64,000 nucleotides of DNA from an uncultured Pontibacter sp. (GTDB lineage Bacteria > Bacteroidota > Bacteroidia > Cytophagales > Hymenobacteraceae): the NCBI GenBank assembly GCA_947499125.1, contig CANMMP010000001.1, forward strand, positions 620,001 to 684,000. The letters are read 5' to 3'. The notes under the pieces are model-generated. The model saw only the letters and a list, made by a program, of their open reading frames with translations, made no database searches and was not told where the DNA came from. Below, piece after piece: positions 18,181 through 26,923 of the stretch. Numbering within the stretch: position 1 is the stretch's first letter; each line of letters starts with the position of its first letter. The position numbers and the translations under genes are program-made.

Positions 18181-19080
18181 ATGGCAAAACAGAACAAATC
18201 AGTTAAGAAGAAGAAGCTCGGTAATTACCCGCATACCATGGTGGTTTTCAGCATATCCATTGCCCTTTTTGTTATCGGGCTGTTTGGTTTGCTGCTTATC
18301 CATGCGAGCAGGTTATCCGAAAAGGTGAAGGAAAGTATAGAAATGCAGTTATACTTAGACCGTAACCTGGACAAGGAGCAACTCGCAACTATAAAAAAAG
18401 AACTGGCCTCTAAAAACTATGTTGCCATTAATGCCGATACCGCCCAGGTTCGTTTTGTTTCGAAAGAGCAGGGTGCGCAGGAATTTATAGGTAAGACCGG
18501 CGAAGACTTTACTTCTTTTTTAGGTGAGAACCCCCTGCGTGACGCCTACGTGCTTAACATCAAAGCCGAAAGCACCACTCCTGCCCAAATGAAAGGTATA
18601 AAAAATGACCTGGAAGGCGTGGAAGGAGTTTTTGAGGTACAATATGTAGAACTAAGCTTCATCGAGTCCATCAACAGCAATATCCAGAAGATAAGTATTG
18701 TATTGATTGGCTTTGCTGCAATACTTGTGTTGGTGGTTATTATACTTATTAATAATACTATTAAACTGGCCCTTTACTCGCAGCGCTTCCTGATAAGAAG
18801 TATGCAGCTGGTAGGTGCTACAGGCTTTTTTATACAGCGTCCGTTCCTTAACCGTGCGGCATGGCAGGGCGTAATGAGTGGTATAATTGCTGCAGGGCTG
18901 CTTTTTGCGCTCATGCAATACGCTTATACCCAGATAGAAGAATTAAAAGAGCTCCGAAACGACGAACAAACTTATATCCTGATGGGCTCTCTTGTCGTAA
19001 TTGGCTGCATCATCGGCTTTTTAAGCTCATTCAGGGCAGTACGCAAGTACCTGCGCCTATCATTAGACGAACTATACTAA
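18181..19080 (+). CDS. ftsX: Cell division protein FtsX (permease)
   Basis: FtsX is the membrane half of the FtsEX complex, which activates peptidoglycan hydrolases at the septum. It has 299 residues: a cytoplasmic basic N-terminus, one membrane helix (about 20-43), an extracytoplasmic domain (about 50-165, starting VKESIEMQLYLDRNLDKEQ) and three C-terminal helices with the FtsX/MacB permease signature (LIRSMQLVGATGFFIQRPFL). FtsE is not next to it, as is common in Bacteroidota. It heads a compact run with DUF3098, uppP, truB and ribF. Confidence 0.95.
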   Translation: MAKQNKSVKKKKLGNYPHTMVVFSISIALFVIGLFGLLLIHASRLSEKVKESIEMQLYLDRNLDKEQLATIKKELASKNYVAINADTAQVRFVSKEQGAQEFIGKTGEDFTSFLGENPLRDAYVLNIKAESTTPAQMKGIKNDLEGVEGVFEVQYVELSFIESINSNIQKISIVLIGFAAILVLVVIILINNTIKLALYSQRFLIRSMQLVGATGFFIQRPFLNRAAWQGVMSGIIAAGLLFALMQYAYTQIEELKELRNDEQTYILMGSLVVIGCIIGFLSSFRAVRKYLRLSLDELY

Positions 19081-19084
19081 CCAC

Positions 19085-19303
19085 ATGGAAGAGAATAAAG
19101 ACAGACTTGCCTTTGGCAGGAAAAATTACATCCTGATGCTGGTGGGCATCGCCCTGCTTTTCATCGGTTTCATCATCATGACCATGGACTCAGAGCAATA
19201 TGGCCTTGGTTTTTTGGGTATAACGTTAGGCCCATTGGTTGTGCTGGCCGGTTTTGTGGTGGAGTTTTTTGCCATACTTGTTAAAGATAAAAACCATAAC
19301 TAA
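19085..19303 (+). CDS. DUF3098 family small membrane protein
   Basis: The 72 residues match DUF3098: [20 protein letters not shown] opens the first helix, and [20 protein letters not shown] forms the second. The function is unknown. It lies four bases after ftsX and its stop codon overlaps the uppP start (TAATG), which points to translational coupling. The family is commonly found between ftsX and uppP in this phylum, suggesting an envelope-related role. Confidence 0.92.
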   Translation: MEENKDRLAFGRKNYILMLVGIALLFIGFIIMTMDSEQYGLGFLGITLGPLVVLAGFVVEFFAILVKDKNHN

Positions 19304-20136
19304 TGAGTGTTTGGCAGGCTATTATTTTAGCCATAGTTGAAGGATTAACCGAATTCTTACCTGTTTCCTCTACCGGGCACATGATCATCGCATCAGCCCT
19401 GATGGGAATAAATGAATTACCGATCACCAAGATATTTACCGTTAACATACAGTTCGGGGCCATATTGTCGGTAGTGGTGCTTTACTGGCGTCGTTTTATA
19501 CAGAGCTTCGACTTCTATAAAAAACTGGCGCTTGCCTTTGTTCCTGCCGCTGTAATAGGTTTTGCGCTGAACGATGTGGTGGATGCCATGCTGGAGAGCG
19601 TAATTATTACCGCCGTTATGCTGGTGCTGGGTGGTGTGGTGCTACTTTTTGTAGATAAATGGTTCGCCCACGCAGAAAAAACAAGCATAAACTATAAGAA
19701 TGCCTTCATGATCGGCCTTGCGCAATGCGTAGCCATGATACCGGGTGTGTCGCGTTCGGCGGCTTCTATAATTGGAGGTATGGCACAGGGCATCGACCGT
19801 AAAACGGCAGCTGAGTTCTCGTTCTTTTTGGCGGTGCCTACTATGCTGGCAGCTGGCTCTTACAAATTACTCACCGACCTGCTGAAACTGGAAATATCGG
19901 ACTTGCTGAAGTTTGACTTGGTTAAGATACAGAACAGTTTCGAAGTGATAACTGCTGATGACCTGCAGCTACTACTCGTTGGTAATTTTGTAGCGTTTAT
20001 AGTTGCGATGCTGGCCATTAGGTTCTTCATCAACTTTCTTACAAAATACGGGTTTAAATTATTTGGCTACTACCGTATTGCGGTAGGTGTGTTGCTGCTG
20101 GCTTTACTGGCCATGGGCGTTGATTTAAAAGTATAA
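19303..20136 (+). CDS. uppP: Undecaprenyl-diphosphatase
   Basis: This integral membrane enzyme removes a phosphate from undecaprenyl diphosphate, recycling the lipid carrier for peptidoglycan and other glycans; its activity underlies bacitracin resistance. At 277 residues it shows both signature loops: [16 protein letters not shown] (the active-site Glu-rich loop) and [10 protein letters not shown], with several membrane helices. The start overlaps the DUF3098 stop by one base, and the stop is one base before truB. Confidence 0.97.
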   Translation: MSVWQAIILAIVEGLTEFLPVSSTGHMIIASALMGINELPITKIFTVNIQFGAILSVVVLYWRRFIQSFDFYKKLALAFVPAAVIGFALNDVVDAMLESVIITAVMLVLGGVVLLFVDKWFAHAEKTSINYKNAFMIGLAQCVAMIPGVSRSAASIIGGMAQGIDRKTAAEFSFFLAVPTMLAAGSYKLLTDLLKLEISDLLKFDLVKIQNSFEVITADDLQLLLVGNFVAFIVAMLAIRFFINFLTKYGFKLFGYYRIAVGVLLLALLAMGVDLKV

Positions 20137-20137
20137 C

Positions 20138-20833
20138 ATGACATATAATTTTGAGGCAGGCGAAGTACTGCTGATAGATAAACCGCTTACCTGGACCTCA
20201 TTTGACGTTGTGAAGAAGGTGCGCAACACCCTGCGCGTTAAAAAGATCGGCCATGCCGGTACCTTAGACCCATTAGCAACCGGCCTGCTTATACTTTGCA
20301 CTGGCAAGTTCACTAAAAGCATCGACCAGATACAGGCCCAGGAAAAAGAATACACCGGCACCATTATACTTGGCCAGTACACACCGTCTTACGACAAGGA
20401 AACCGAGGTAACCGAAACAAAGGACATCAGCCACCTTACCCCGGAAAGTATAAAAGCCGCCGCCGATAGCTTTGTTGAAACCATAGAACAGATACCTCCT
20501 ATTTACTCGGCTGTGATGGTAGATGGCAAACGCGCCTACGACCTGGCCCGCAAAGGCAAATCTGCTGAGCTGAAACCCAGAACTATAACTATAAAAGCTT
20601 TTGATATCACCGCTATTGAAGGTGAAGTAGTAAGCTTTAAAGTTATCTGCACCAAAGGCACTTACATCCGTAGCCTGGCTCACGACCTTGGCGTAAAGCT
20701 TGGTGTTGGTGGTCATTTGGGCTCTCTGGTTCGTACCCGCATCGGTGAGTATAAACTGGAGGATGCTTTAACTATAGAAGATATTCAGGAGATAAGAAAA
20801 GCACAGCTGGAAGCGAATGGAAGTAATTCGTGA
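20138..20833 (+). CDS. truB: tRNA pseudouridine(55) synthase
   Basis: TruB converts U55 of tRNA to pseudouridine. The 231 residues carry the catalytic motif GHAGTLDPLATGLL (Asp nucleophile), KEYTGTI, PPIYSAVMVDGKRAYDLARKG and the C-terminal TYIRSLAHDLG. The C-terminal PUA-like extension is short. It begins one base after uppP and overlaps ribF by 17 bases, so it is co-expressed with both. Confidence 0.97.
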   Translation: MTYNFEAGEVLLIDKPLTWTSFDVVKKVRNTLRVKKIGHAGTLDPLATGLLILCTGKFTKSIDQIQAQEKEYTGTIILGQYTPSYDKETEVTETKDISHLTPESIKAAADSFVETIEQIPPIYSAVMVDGKRAYDLARKGKSAELKPRTITIKAFDITAIEGEVVSFKVICTKGTYIRSLAHDLGVKLGVGGHLGSLVRTRIGEYKLEDALTIEDIQEIRKAQLEANGSNS

Positions 20834-21746
20834 TATAGCCGATTTTCCGCAATTAAGTTACCCGGTGGTTACCAGCGGCACCTTCGATGGCGTGCATGTG
20901 GGTCACCAGAAAATATTGCAGCGCGTAATCGAGCGTGCCCGCCAAAGCAATGGCCAGAGTGTGGTTATTACCTACTGGCCTCATCCACGACTGGTGCTTT
21001 TCCCCGAAGACAACGATCTGAAGCTGCTCTCTACTATTGAAGAGCGCATCGAACAGCTCCGTAGTTTTGGCATCGATTACCTGCTTATCATTCCATTCAC
21101 CAAAGAGTTCTCTCGCACCAGTTCCCGCAGCTTTGTTACCGATATCCTTGTAAAAGCCCTACGCACCAAAGTGTTGGTTATTGGTTACGACCACCGTTTT
21201 GGCAAGAACCGCGAAGGCAGCTTTGAGCACCTAAAGCTGCACAGCAGCAAGTATGGCTTTGAAGTGGAAGAAATCCCGCGGGAAGACGTAGATGATATAG
21301 GCGTAAGCTCCACCAAGATCAGGAAAGCCCTCGAAAATGGCGACCTTGACACAGCCACCAGCTATCTTGGTCGCTACTATACGTTGACATCTGTAGTAGA
21401 AGAAGGCAAAAAACTTGGCCGCACTATAGGCTATCCTACTGCCAACCTGGCTATACCGTACAAACACAAATTAATACCAGCCAATGGCGTGTATGCCGTC
21501 TGGGCAACTATAAATGGTGAACGGTACCCCGGCATGATGAACATCGGCCTGCGCCCCACAGTAGACGGCACCCACCTTACCCTGGAAGTACACCTGCTAA
21601 ATTTTGAAGGCGACATTTACGGCCAGACTATAACCGTAGCATTTGTAGCTTACCTTCGCGAGGAACAGAAGTTTGACGGACTTGATGCGCTGAAAACACA
21701 GTTGGCGAAGGATAAAGAAGCGACGGAGAGAGTTTTGGGATCGTAG
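20817..21746 (+). CDS. ribF: Bifunctional riboflavin kinase / FAD synthetase
   Basis: RibF makes FMN from riboflavin and then FAD. The 309 residues hold an N-terminal nucleotidyltransferase half (GTFDGVHVGHQKIL; VIGYDHRFGKNREG; ISSTKIR-like VSSTKIRKAL) and a C-terminal riboflavin kinase half (GRTIGYPTANL; NGVYAVWATI; GMMNIGLRPTV). It overlaps truB and is the last gene of the ftsX run. A dispersed repeat begins one base after the stop. Confidence 0.97.
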   Translation: MEVIRDIADFPQLSYPVVTSGTFDGVHVGHQKILQRVIERARQSNGQSVVITYWPHPRLVLFPEDNDLKLLSTIEERIEQLRSFGIDYLLIIPFTKEFSRTSSRSFVTDILVKALRTKVLVIGYDHRFGKNREGSFEHLKLHSSKYGFEVEEIPREDVDDIGVSSTKIRKALENGDLDTATSYLGRYYTLTSVVEEGKKLGRTIGYPTANLAIPYKHKLIPANGVYAVWATINGERYPGMMNIGLRPTVDGTHLTLEVHLLNFEGDIYGQTITVAFVAYLREEQKFDGLDALKTQLAKDKEATERVLGS

Positions 21747-21747
21747 T

Positions 21748-21790
21748 TTGTCTGAATCAGGATTTTCTGGATTAATGGATTAGCAGGATT
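21748..21790 (+). repeat. TTGTCTGAATCAGGATT repeat, copy 2
   Basis: TTGTCTGAATCAGGATTTTC followed by TGGATTAATGGATTAGCAGG. It begins one base after the ribF stop codon. Confidence 0.85.
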
Positions 21791-21832
21791 GATTTTTAGT
21801 TTCTAATAAGGTTTTAGATAGCCTTTTAACTC

Positions 21833-21936
21833 ATCCCTGTCCCTCCTCGGAGGGGAATTTCAATTATAGTTATAGGTGGATTTATAGTTTTATAGGTAGC
21901 GTTAGTCATCCCCCCTGCCCCCTCCGAAGGGGGACT
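21833..21936. repeat. C-rich/G-rich inverted units
   Basis: Two short inverted units, CCCTCCTCGGAGGG near 21840 and CCCCCTCCGAAGGGGG near 21915, are separated by AASTATA words. They belong to the same family as those at 9087-9638 and 56542-56785. Confidence 0.75.
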
Positions 21937-21994
21937 TCTCTGCTTTAGGTATGATTTAGGTTATAGTTTATAGTTGCTGTTATTATTTCATTTT

Positions 21995-22062
21995 GCTGGC
22001 ACGAGTCTCCAGACTCGTGACTTAGGGTGGAGTGTTGAGTCTCCCGACTCAACTGGCCCGAC
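21995..22062 (+). repeat. GAGTCTCC-type palindromic module, copy 2
   Basis: CACGAGTCTCCAGACTCGTG is a 20-base perfect palindrome. It is followed by ACTTAGGGTG and a second palindromic half TTGAGTCTCCCGACTCAA. Related modules are at 9639-9700 (minus) and 24275-24340. Confidence 0.85.
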
Positions 22063-22111
22063 AGGGACAGGATTCGCAATAGCGGTGGCTATATTTTATA
22101 GTGGCTGTTTG

Positions 22112-22668
22112 TCCAACCACCCCTAACCCCTCTCCCGAAGCAAGTCCGGGATCTGCGACTTAACTAAGCCGGGGAGTTATAACTGAACAAAGTAACCCTT
22201 TGAAGGGGGTAGGGGGATGTTGACCATGCACGAGTAAACACCCCTATGGTCCCCTCAAGGGGACAGTTTCTGTCATTGCCAATTCATAAGCTCTAGTTCT
22301 ATAGTTTACGGTATTGAACGGACAGGTCGCGACCTGTCCCTACGGAAATATAGTCACGAGAAAGGTCGAAGCTTATAGTATAAACTATAGTTTAGGGGTG
22401 GCTATGAGAAGCTTTCCAGTCTTTGGGTTGAGCGCCTTTGATTTGTTGCGGTGCCGCAAGGCAACCCGAGGAACGAGGGTAGCAAGAAAGCAGCAGCGCG
22501 ATGCCCGAAGACGAGGCCTCGCGGCCTTGAGCGCATAAAGCCAGCTATAAAACAATAGGTGAATAGAGCTCCCAGGATAAAAGGAAACTATGAAAGTATA
22601 GCTTGGTTCAAGTAGTAAAAGACTTTAACTAAAAGCTAAGATAGATTTCTCACGATATTCGAAATGAC
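22112..22668 (-). repeat. Long dispersed intergenic repeat, copy B
   Basis: The reverse complement of this stretch aligns with 696-1302 in the same order of landmarks, with the identical 20-base palindrome at 22320-22339. The length from the first shared landmark to the last is almost the same in both copies. An apparent 74-residue frame at 22314-22538 lies inside the repeat and has no counterpart in copy A, so I do not call a gene. Confidence 0.8.
22320..22339. repeat. Perfect 20-bp palindrome, second copy
   Basis: Identical to 1073-1092 (GGACAGGTCGCGACCTGTCC). Confidence 0.95.
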
Positions 22669-22730
22669 AAATCAGAAAAGAAAAACACTCCGACTTCACC
22701 TCTCCAAAAACCAATTTCACCCAAAAAACT

Positions 22731-22760
22731 AAAGCCATATTTTTGTATGGCTTTTATTAT
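22731..22760 (+). terminator. Hairpin followed by T-rich stretch
   Basis: AAAGCCATA pairs with TATGGCTTT around TTTTTG and is followed by TATTATAT. It could end transcripts that read through the ribF 3' region before the CoA-transferase genes. Confidence 0.5.
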
Positions 22761-22816
22761 ATATAACTTACCTACGTATAGAATCAAATCTTAAAAACTG
22801 CGTTTCGGGTGAACTA

Positions 22817-22824
22817 TAGATTTG
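22817..22824 (+). promoter_or_regulatory. Candidate -7 element for the CoA-transferase genes
   Basis: TAGATTTG matches TAnnTTTG and lies 27 bases before the start codon. I see no good -33 element, so this is tentative. Confidence 0.4.
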
Positions 22825-22851
22825 CCGGAAACCTCAGCACTTTAAATAACT

Positions 22852-23550
22852 ATGATAAATAAGACTGTTAAAAACGCGCAGGAGGCGTTGCAGGGCGTAG
22901 AGAGCGGCATGACCCTGATGCTGGGCGGCTTCGGCCTTTGCGGTATCCCTGAAAACTCGATCCAGGAACTGCTGCGCCTTGGTGTTACTGACCTGACCTG
23001 TATCTCTAACAATGCCGGCGTGGATGATTTTGGAATTGGCTTACTGCTTCAGAAGCGTCAGGTAAAAAAGATGATTTCGAGCTATGTTGGCGAGAATGCT
23101 GAATTTGAGCGACAACTGCTTAGTGGCGAACTGGAAGTAGAGTTGAACCCTCAGGGAACATTAGCTGAGCGCATTCGTGCTGGCGGTGCCGGTATTCCTG
23201 CTTTCTTTACGCCGGCCGGTTATGGCACCGAAGTAGGCGAAGGCAAAGAGAGCAGGGAATTTGATGGTAAAATGTACCTGATGGAAACCTGGCTTAAAGC
23301 GGATTTTGCATTTGTAAAAGCCTGGAAAGGCGATACCGCCGGCAACCTGATCTACAAAGGCACTGCCCGCAACTTTAACCCTATGATGGCCACTGCCGGA
23401 AAGATAACCGTTGCTGAAGTAGAAGAACTGGTGCCAGCCGGCGAGCTCGACCCGAACATGATCCACACGCCTGGCATTTTTGTGCAGCGCATTTTCCAGG
23501 GTGAGAAGTACGAGAAACGCATCGAACAGAGAACGGTTAGACAGGCTTAA
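22852..23550 (+). CDS. scoA: Succinyl-CoA:3-ketoacid CoA-transferase, subunit A
   Basis: With ScoB it exchanges CoA between succinyl-CoA and acetoacetate, linking ketone-body or butanoate-type metabolism to the TCA cycle. The 232 residues show the family start ([20 protein letters not shown] then [12 protein letters not shown]), [29 protein letters not shown] and [10 protein letters not shown]. Subunit B follows 11 bases later; the catalytic Glu is in that subunit. ATG at 22852. Confidence 0.95.
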   Translation: MINKTVKNAQEALQGVESGMTLMLGGFGLCGIPENSIQELLRLGVTDLTCISNNAGVDDFGIGLLLQKRQVKKMISSYVGENAEFERQLLSGELEVELNPQGTLAERIRAGGAGIPAFFTPAGYGTEVGEGKESREFDGKMYLMETWLKADFAFVKAWKGDTAGNLIYKGTARNFNPMMATAGKITVAEVEELVPAGELDPNMIHTPGIFVQRIFQGEKYEKRIEQRTVRQA

Positions 23551-23561
23551 ATCAGAACAAC

Positions 23562-24218
23562 ATGGGACTTGATAAAAATCAGATAGCGAAACGAATCGCA
23601 CAGGAAGTAAAGAACGGGATGTATGTGAACCTCGGAATCGGGATACCTACGCTGGTGGCCAACTATATTCCGGAAGGTATAGAAGTAGTACTGCAGTCGG
23701 AGAACGGCTTGCTGGGCATGGGACCCTTCCCTACCGAAGACAAAGTAGATGCCGACCTGATAAACGCCGGTAAGCAAACTATAACTACATTGCCTGGCTC
23801 ATCTATTTTCAGTTCGTCAGATAGCTTTGGCATGATACGCGGCGAGCACGTGGACTTAACTATACTTGGCGCCATGGAAGTATCGGAAGAAGGCGACATC
23901 GCCAACTGGAAGATTCCGGGTAAAATGGTGAAAGGTATGGGCGGCGCCATGGATTTAGTGGCATCAGCCAAAAACATTATAGTTGCCATGCAGCACACCG
24001 CCCGCGATGGTTCTTCTAAACTATTAAAAGAATGTACGCTGCCGATAACCGGACTGAAGTGTGTGAAGAAGATTGTAACGGACCTTTGCGTGATGGAAGT
24101 AACCGATAAAGGCTTTAAACTGCTGGAACGTGCACCGGGCGTATCAGTAGAAGATATCCGGAAAGCTACCGAAGGTACACTTATAGTTGAAGGAGAAATT
24201 CCGGAGGTGCAACTATAG
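23562..24218 (+). CDS. scoB: Succinyl-CoA:3-ketoacid CoA-transferase, subunit B
   Basis: The catalytic subunit. The conserved SENGLLGMGP contains the Glu that forms the covalent CoA thioester, preceded by NLGIGIPTLVANYIP and followed by GGAMDLVASAKN and CTLPITGLKCV. The 218 residues are normal for a split type-I transferase. It is co-transcribed with scoA. Note five AASTATA words in 657 bases, for instance near 23780 and at the 3' end. Confidence 0.95.
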   Translation: MGLDKNQIAKRIAQEVKNGMYVNLGIGIPTLVANYIPEGIEVVLQSENGLLGMGPFPTEDKVDADLINAGKQTITTLPGSSIFSSSDSFGMIRGEHVDLTILGAMEVSEEGDIANWKIPGKMVKGMGGAMDLVASAKNIIVAMQHTARDGSSKLLKECTLPITGLKCVKKIVTDLCVMEVTDKGFKLLERAPGVSVEDIRKATEGTLIVEGEIPEVQL

Positions 24219-24274
24219 TTGGGGAATTAAAACCTACCCCTACCCCTCCCAAAAGGGGAATCAAGTAGCTTGTT

Positions 24275-24340
24275 TGCTGGCGCGAGTCTCCAGACTCGTG
24301 ACTTAGGGTGTACCGAGTCTCCAGACTCGCTAGGCGGGAT
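24275..24340 (+). repeat. GAGTCTCC-type palindromic module, copy 3
   Basis: GCGAGTCTCCAGACTCGTGA followed by CTTAGGGTG and a second copy CGAGTCTCCAGACTCG. It lies in the 313-base gap after scoB, with a CCCCTCCCAAAAGGGG unit just upstream. Nothing else is recognised in the gap. Confidence 0.85.
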
Positions 24341-24531
24341 GCCCAACTATAGCAAATCACGAGCGAGGACACTCGCGGCAATATAATGCACCAAGTAAAC
24401 TATAAAGCGTGGCTGACTTAGCTGCGCTTTATTTTTAACTTTATAGTTGCATTTACAGTAAGTGAGCGTAACATTACACATCGAAATAATAACTCCTACA
24501 CGTATACCTGCTTAAACCGAGCATATAAACT

Positions 24532-26091
24532 ATGAGCGATAAGAACGAAGAAAGTACCGAACAAACCGAACACAAATTATTACTGCGCCAGCTTCAGTTG
24601 AAAGACTATAACGAAGTGAAGGCGATCATGGAAACAGTGTACCGCAACATTGACGGTTCCTGGACCAGGAAAGAATTCTCTAACCTACTGAAGAAATTTC
24701 CGGAAGGCCAGATATGTATAGAAGATAAAGGAAGAGTGGTAGCCGGAGCCCTCAGCCTTATAGTTGATTACGCACAGTATGGCGACAAACATACCTACGA
24801 ACAGATAGTGGACCGGGGCACATTTAAATCGCATGATGCCGAGGGCGACACCCTGTATGGTATTGACGTATTTGTTGACCCTGAGTACCGCAACCTGCGC
24901 CTGGGCCGCCGCCTTTACGACGCCCGAAAAGAGATGTGCGAAAACCTGAACCTGCGCGGTATTATTGCCGGTGGCCGCATACCAGGTTATAAAGACTACG
25001 CCAACAAGCTTACGCCAGCCAAGTATATCGAAATGGTGCGCAATAAAGAGCTCTCCGACCCGGTGCTTTCCTTCCAGCTCAGCAACGAGTTCCATGTGCG
25101 CAAGATCATGAAGAACTACCTGCCCGACGACACCGACTCTCGCGCTTACGCTACCTTGCTGGAATGGGTGAACGTGTACTTCGAAGAGAAGGAAAAGCTG
25201 ATAGGCGGCACAAAGTCTGTAGTGCGCATTGGTATTGTGCAGTGGCAGATGCGATCTGTTAAGTCGTTGGAAGACATGATGCAGCAGATCGAGTTCTTCG
25301 TAGACACGGTAAGCTCATACAAGTCTGATATCGTGGTGTTTCCGGAATTCTTTAATGCGCCTCTGATGGCCCTATCGAAGGAAGACACACCTTCAGAAGC
25401 GATACGTAACATGGCCGAATATACCGACGAAATACGCGAGCAGATGATACACCTGGCGCTGTCGTATAACATCAATATTATTGCAGGCAGCATGCCCGAG
25501 TACTACGACAACAAACTATACAACGTAAGTTACCTGTGCCGCCGCGACGGTACTTACGACAAACAATATAAGCTGCACGTTACGCCCGACGAGTCGCATT
25601 ACTGGGGTATGCGCGGTGGCCATAAACTGAAGATATTCGATACGGACATTGGTAAGATCGGTATCCTGATCTGCTACGATGTGGAGTTCCCGGAACTGGC
25701 GCGTATGCTCTCGGACATGGACATGAAAATACTTTTTGTACCTTACTGGACCGACACCAAAAACGCCTACCTGCGCGTACGCCGTTGCGCCCAGGCACGG
25801 GCCATAGAGAACGAGTGTTACGTAGCCATTACCGGTAGTGTAGGTAACCTACCGAAAGTTGAGAACATGGACATCCAGTATTCACAGTCTGCTGTCTTCT
25901 CTCCTTCCGACTTCGCGTTCCCGCACGATGCCGTAGTTGCCGAAGCCACTCCAAACACCGAAATGACGCTGATTGCCGACCTTGACCTGGACTTGCTGAA
26001 AGACCTGAACACGGCAGGCAGCGTACGAAACCTGAAAGACCGACGCAAGGACCTGTACAACCTGAGCTGGGTACTTCGTAAGGATGACTAA
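24532..26091 (+). CDS. GNAT acetyltransferase fused to carbon-nitrogen hydrolase
   Basis: A 519-residue two-domain protein. Residues 15-170 form a GNAT fold with the acetyl-CoA loop near RNLRLGRRLYD (120-130). Residues about 230-505 form a nitrilase-superfamily amidohydrolase with a complete Glu-Lys-Cys triad: Glu272 (FPEFF), Lys347 (YKLHV) and Cys381 (ICYDVEFPEL). Residues 175-225 link the two. The nitrilase half resembles omega-amidase / N-carbamoyl-type enzymes. The fusion recurs in bacteria but its substrate is not established; an N-acyl amide or a polyamine-derived compound is conceivable. The gene is monocistronic with a strong terminator. Confidence 0.9.
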   Translation: MSDKNEESTEQTEHKLLLRQLQLKDYNEVKAIMETVYRNIDGSWTRKEFSNLLKKFPEGQICIEDKGRVVAGALSLIVDYAQYGDKHTYEQIVDRGTFKSHDAEGDTLYGIDVFVDPEYRNLRLGRRLYDARKEMCENLNLRGIIAGGRIPGYKDYANKLTPAKYIEMVRNKELSDPVLSFQLSNEFHVRKIMKNYLPDDTDSRAYATLLEWVNVYFEEKEKLIGGTKSVVRIGIVQWQMRSVKSLEDMMQQIEFFVDTVSSYKSDIVVFPEFFNAPLMALSKEDTPSEAIRNMAEYTDEIREQMIHLALSYNINIIAGSMPEYYDNKLYNVSYLCRRDGTYDKQYKLHVTPDESHYWGMRGGHKLKIFDTDIGKIGILICYDVEFPELARMLSDMDMKILFVPYWTDTKNAYLRVRRCAQARAIENECYVAITGSVGNLPKVENMDIQYSQSAVFSPSDFAFPHDAVVAEATPNTEMTLIADLDLDLLKDLNTAGSVRNLKDRRKDLYNLSWVLRKDD

Positions 26092-26110
26092 TAACTATAG
26101 TTTATAGTAT

Positions 26111-26150
26111 AAAAAATGCCTCTCCTATAATTGGGAGAGGCATTTTTCTT
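26111..26150 (+). terminator. Rho-independent terminator
   Basis: AAAATGCCTCTCC pairs with GGGAGAGGCATTTT around a 6-7 base loop and is followed by TTCTTTAT. It lies 20 bases after the GNAT-nitrilase stop codon. Confidence 0.92.
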
Positions 26151-26258
26151 TATACTGCTTACTATACTTGTATACTTGAATAATGAACCGGAACTATACT
26201 ATTCCTGGTTGCAGCACTTGTCTGCATTTCTCTCAAAGCTTTTTATGATCCTGACTTA

Positions 26259-26762
26259 TTAAGAAAACGAGACACCAAATCTTTTCGATAGCAGGCTTTC
26301 GAGTTGTTCCAGGTCCGTTATCAGATCCAGGTGGTTTTGGGTTAAGAATGATAGCGCCTTGTTTGATTGATACAGCTTTTTTAACTCGATCATTTTAAAG
26401 TAAAATGATTGAGATCTAAGATCGAGCTGCAGTAGCGTCAACTTCTTTTCTATGGCAATCTTTTTTTGTTTAACGACTTGTACTGTTTTTAGAGCCGTAT
26501 TAAAATCTATTTCTTTTTGTTCGAGAGATTCTAAAAGCCCACACTCGTATTTGGCGCAATGCTTCGGTCTGTCAGGATAAATAGTGCAGCCATCACAATA
26601 CTTTTTGCAGGGTTGAAGAAAAAAACCTTCCCCGTTTGCATTCTCAACATCCAGCAACTCTCTTAATACAGGCAGCTCTTCACGCCCGACCTGTACAAAA
26701 CCAATCACAGTTCCGTCGCAACACAACCCACAGGCCAGACATATATTTGTTGAATCAGACAA
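26259..26762 (-). CDS. YkgJ-type cysteine-cluster protein
   Basis: The 167-residue protein has the N-terminal cluster CLACGLCCDG and a second set CKKYCDGCTIYPDRPKHCAKYECG, the arrangement of the YkgJ family, thought to bind zinc or an iron-sulfur cluster. The rest is helical. The frame starts with TTG at 26762: no in-frame ATG occurs before an upstream stop, and the first cluster begins nine residues in. A 10-bp inverted repeat lies two bases upstream of the start. The role is unknown. It sits beside the AT-rich gene and may belong to the same accessory stretch. Confidence 0.82.
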   Translation of the reverse strand: MSDSTNICLACGLCCDGTVIGFVQVGREELPVLRELLDVENANGEGFFLQPCKKYCDGCTIYPDRPKHCAKYECGLLESLEQKEIDFNTALKTVQVVKQKKIAIEKKLTLLQLDLRSQSFYFKMIELKKLYQSNKALSFLTQNHLDLITDLEQLESLLSKRFGVSFS

Positions 26763-26763
26763 G

Positions 26764-26791
26764 CATTTATGAATTAATTACTTCATAAATG
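26764..26791. promoter_or_regulatory. Inverted repeat overlapping the YkgJ-type gene start
   Basis: CATTTATGAA and TTCATAAATG are perfect inverted arms with an 8-base spacer, next to the start codon. It could be an operator or a hairpin that hides the start. Confidence 0.4.
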
Positions 26792-26923
26792 TACGCTTTT
26801 AAAATTCAGTAAGAGGTAATGTGCTCTATAATGAGGTGGGTTATTTAATTTATAGGTCCGGTTGTAGTAAGGAAATCTTATTTTACCGCTTTCATTACCC
26901 AGGCCGATGTTAGTAAAAATATT

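Noticed and set aside
22314..22538. A 74-residue frame in the gap after ribF
   Set aside because: It lies inside repeat copy B and starts in the palindrome. Copy A has no equivalent frame.
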